NCBI GenBank assembly: GCA_011503125.2
Contig: WWBZ02000073.1
Span: 2,480,001-2,544,000 of the forward strand
From: Botryosphaeria dothidea
Lineage: Eukaryota > Ascomycota > Dothideomycetes > Botryosphaeriales > Botryosphaeriaceae
Direction of reading: 5' to 3'
Length of the DNA: 64,000 bases
This document shows, piece by piece, positions 61,101 through 64,000 of the stretch. Under the pieces are notes generated by a model that was not told the DNA's origin, made no database searches, and saw nothing but the letters and a program-made list of their open reading frames with translations. Positions within the stretch are counted from its first letter, which is position 1. Each line of letters begins with the position of its first letter. The translations under genes and the position numbers were made by a program.

Positions 61101-61377
61101 CCCTTGCTCGCGCTCTAGTGTGGTGGGAGGTGATGATTCGCACGCAAGGGATATCATGGACTGCAGCGTACCGCACGGTTGGGTCCCCATCTCACCTAGC
61201 AACGGAGAAGAGCTCAGGTTCCGTATGCCCCTGGATCGGACTTTCTGCAGGCTCCTAGACATATGCATCTTCTCTGCAACTGCGAGCCAAAACACTAACC
61301 CACTCATCCATCCATTCTCCATTCTCCAGAACCTTACTGATCTACCCTAGCATTGGAGTGAACACCTCTAGCCTCGA
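58161..61377. other. intergenic divergent region, GC-rich to 59.5 kb
   Basis: About 3.2 kb between the divergent bestrophin-like and ABC transporter genes. The part 58,300-59,500 is GC-rich with many overlapping, domain-free frames on both strands. An AATAATGC...GCATTATT inverted repeat lies near 58,426-58,465. From 59,900 to 61,300 the DNA is AT-richer and likewise shows no gene. Confidence 0.5.
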
Positions 61378-64000
61378 ATGGTCTCATTTCGAAACCCAGC
61401 CCGCAGCCGCCGCGCCTCCACAGCCGCCGACTCAGACAATGGCGGCGGCGGCGGCGGCGGCGGCAGCGGCAGCGGCAGCAGTGGTGGTGGAGAGCAAGTC
61501 GGCATGACCATCCTCCCCCGCCGCACGCCCAACGACGACACCCGCACCCACTCCCAATCCAACGCCCCAAGCGACTTCTGGCGCGACGCCGACGAAGGCG
61601 ACGCGCCCAGCACCCGCTACAGCGAGTCGTCGTCGTCGGCCGGCAACCGGCACCTCCCCGAAGACTACTCGCGCATCGAGCTCCTCGACGCCCACGACGA
61701 CCGCCAGAGCCTGCACAGCGCCCACTCCAAGTGGACCCAGGCCAGCAAGAAGACCACCGCCAGCAGCCTCGCCCCTGCCGCCGCCTCCCCGCGCCGCCGC
61801 CCTTCCCCGACGCCCTCGCGCCGCATCGCCGGCGCTGGCGATGCGGACCGCGCCCGCCGCATCCAGGGCGTCGCGCGCCGGTATTCGTCGCTGCCCCTCT
61901 ATGTCGGCGCGGATGACGCTGCTGATGGGAACCCGTTTCATGCAGCACCTGGCTCCGAGCTCGATCCGCGCGGCCCCGCTTTCTGCGCGAGGAAGTGGGC
62001 GCGGGCGGTGCTGCGCGTGCAGCAGGCAGCAAGCGCCGCAGCGCACGGCGGGCGTGGCGTTTGCGAACCTGAGCGTGAGCGGCGCGGAAGGTGCGGGCGG
62101 GGAGAGCGAGTACCAGCGGACGGTGGGGAACGCGGTGCTCTTGCGGGGCGCGGAGTGGGTGAGGGAGGTCGTCGGTGGGAGGGGCGGGGGGAGGGGGAGG
62201 AAGGAGATTCTGCGGGGGTTTGATGGCGTGGTGGAGGCGGGAGAGCTGTTGTTGGTGTTGGGGGCCGCCGGGGAGCGGGTGCTCGACGCTGTTGAAGACG
62301 CTGGCGGGGGAGACGGGGGGCGTGAGGGTGGATGAGGGGAGTTATTTGAACTATCGGGGTGAGTTTCCTGTTCGTCTTTTTTTTTTTTTTTTGGGATGGG
62401 GTCTGATGAGATGCAGGCATCTGCGCCGACCAGATGCACCACGACTTCCGCGGCGACGCCATCTACACGGCCGAGCAGGACGTGCATTTCCCGTCTCTCA
62501 CCGTTGGCGACACGCTGCTCTTCGCCGCGCGTGCCCGGGCGCCACGTGTAGTGGCTGGCGGCGTCGACCGTGAGGCGTGGGCCGAGCACATGCGCGACGT
62601 TGCCATGGCCATGTTCGGCATCGGACACACCCTCGACACCAAGGTCGGGAATGAGTTCGTGCGCGGCGTCAGCGGCGGTGAGAGGAAGCGGGTGAGTATC
62701 GCTGAGGCCACGCTGAGCAGGGCGCCGCTGCAGTGCTGGGACAACAGCACGAGGGGCTTGGATAGCGCGAATGCGCTGGAGTTTTGCAGGAATTTGAGGG
62801 TGCAGGCGGAGTATTTGGGGGTCACTGCATGCGTGGCTATTTACCAGGCCAGTCAGAGCACGTATGATGTGAGTTCTGAGTAGTCCATTTCCTTCATGTG
62901 GCCTTTGATACACTGACGAGATGTAGGTCTTTGACAACGTGACGGTCCTGTATGAGGGCCGACAGATCTTCTTCGGCCGCTGCGAAGCTGCGAAAAGTTA
63001 TTTCGTGGACTTGGGATTCGAATGTCCGCAGCGTCAGACTACGGCGGACTTTCTTACGTCAATGACCAGTCCGCAGGAAAGGATCGTGCGGGAAGGGTAC
63101 GAGAATCGTGTTCCACGAACGGCTGATGAGTTCGCGGCCGTGTGGAGGGCGAGCGAAGAATACTATTGCCTCTTGGAAGATGTGAGGGATTATGATAAGA
63201 AGTACTCATTTAGTGGCAAGTATCTGGATAATTTTGTGGCATCGAAGAAAGCACAACAGTCAAAATTGGCGTAAGTGATCTCAAAAATGCTGAAAGAAGT
63301 AATGTTGCTGATAACTTTGGCTCAGGCGTACGAAGTCGCCATACACCCTGTCTTATGGGCAGCAAGTGCGGCTTTGCCTCTGGCGATGCATCAAACGATT
63401 GAAGGCAGACCCGAGTCTTACCATTACGCAGTTCTTCGGGAATGCCGTTATGTCATTGATCATGGGAAGCGTATTTTACAACTTGAAAGATGACGCGGAA
63501 CACTTCTTCCAGCGAGGAGCTGTCCTATTCTTCGCCATCCTTTTGAATGCTTTCGGCAGCGCTCTTGAGGTAAGAATCAGAATCCGAGCTATCTCTCAGC
63601 GGAAAGACGATGTACTGACTTCAACGACAGATCCTCACCCTCTACGCCCAACGCCCCATCGTCGAAAAGCACACCCGCTACGCCCTCTACCACCCCAGTG
63701 CCGAAGCCTTCGCCAGCATGCTCACCGAAATCCCGTACAAGGTGGTCAACTGCATCATCTTCAACGTGGCCCTCTACTTCCTGACCAACCTGCGCCGCGA
63801 GGCGACCGCCTTCTTCTTCTTCCTGCTCGTCTCCTTCGCGCTGACGCTCGCCATGTCCATGCTCTTCCGCACCATCGCCTCCGTCTCACGCACCATCTCC
63901 CAGGCCATGGTGCCCGCGTCGCTGCTCATCCTCGCCGTCGTCACCTTCACCGGGTTCGCCATTCCCGTGGGCTACATGCCCGGCTGGTGCCGCTGGATCA
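61378..64000 (+). CDS. PDR/CDR-type ABC transporter, 3' partial, two apparent frameshifts
   Basis: This is a full-size ABC-G (pleiotropic drug resistance) transporter, cut by the window end within the first membrane domain. Exons are 61378-62358, 62417-62868, 62927-63270, 63326-63569 and 63631 onward. The N-terminal 200 residues are Ser/Gly-rich with a poly-Gly run. NBD1 then follows: [13 protein letters not shown] (Walker A, with the Cys typical of PDR NBD1), the signature [14 protein letters not shown], and [20 protein letters not shown] (Walker B region with Trp-Asp-Asn, normal for PDR NBD1). TM segments follow ([18 protein letters not shown] and later). The substrate range is unknown; relatives export drugs and lipids. 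Exon 1 holds two surplus bases. The frame shifts once near 62,015-62,045 and again at the GGGG of 62261-62264, just before Walker A. Either the gene is broken or the bases are errors. Confidence 0.85.
61441..61490 (+). repeat. GGC trinucleotide repeat coding poly-Gly
   Basis: About eight GGC units followed by GGC/AGC alternation encode a Gly/Ser run in the N-terminal tail of the ABC transporter. Length variation between strains would be expected. Confidence 0.7.

Noticed and set aside
61432..62937. 501-codon minus-strand open frame opposite the ABC transporter
   Set aside because: It runs antisense through conserved NBD1 exons and introns and is explained by the GC-rich third positions of the real gene.
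1..64000. CRISPR array, insertion sequence, rRNA or bacterial operon
   Set aside because: The window is fungal nuclear DNA with spliced genes. No spaced direct repeats, transposase, reverse transcriptase or rRNA-like sequence was seen.

Overview
This window is nuclear DNA of a filamentous ascomycete (Pezizomycotina). The genes are split by many short introns (mostly 42-110 nt) with GT-AG borders and CTRAC-type branch sites. The gene set is typical of mould genomes: a NIS1-type secreted effector, a TOK-type potassium channel, a fungal bestrophin-like channel, a PDR-type ABC transporter, a GT90 glycosyltransferase, an RSC8/SWI3 chromatin subunit and a fungal rhodopsin-domain 7TM protein. A plant-associated dothideomycete would fit, but the class is an inference and the species cannot be named. 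No transposase, reverse transcriptase, rRNA or virus-like gene was seen.

Layout. 0-9 kb: the 3' nine exons of a hydantoinase/oxoprolinase-DUF917 fusion (+), a convergent NIS1-like effector (-), and a GT90/CAP10 glycosyltransferase (+). 9.8-13.4 kb: a class V PLP enzyme resembling the Egt2 C-S lyase (-) and a secretory type I membrane protein of unknown function (-). 14.8-16.9 kb: a single-exon kinase-like protein that lacks the catalytic motifs. 19.4-21.5 kb: a 7TM rhodopsin-domain protein (-), with a stray paralogous first exon upstream. 23.2 kb: a small NTF2/SnoaL-like protein. 26.4-27.6 kb: an amidohydrolase of the 2,3-dihydroxybenzoate decarboxylase family (-). From 27.6 to 38.5 kb the DNA is almost empty; it holds an intron-bearing tRNA-Leu(AAG) and a 54-residue Cys/His-rich microprotein. 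38.5-48.2 kb: three minus-strand genes (amino-acid permease, copper amine oxidase, TOK potassium channel). 49.1-53.4 kb: a divergent pair, ETF-alpha (-) and an RSC8/SWI3-like subunit (+). 56.5-58.2 kb: a bestrophin-like channel (-). 61.4 kb to the end: a PDR-type ABC transporter (+) that leaves the window and carries two apparent +1 frameshifts in exon 1.

The genes are mostly independent housekeeping, transport and catabolic functions. I see no biosynthetic cluster. The gene models below were built by joining exons by hand. Every complete model keeps frame across all junctions except the ABC transporter, where exactly two surplus bases in exon 1 are needed to explain the frame. The least certain parts are the 5' end of the bestrophin gene, the 3' end of the GT90 gene and the small ORFs in the gene-poor region.
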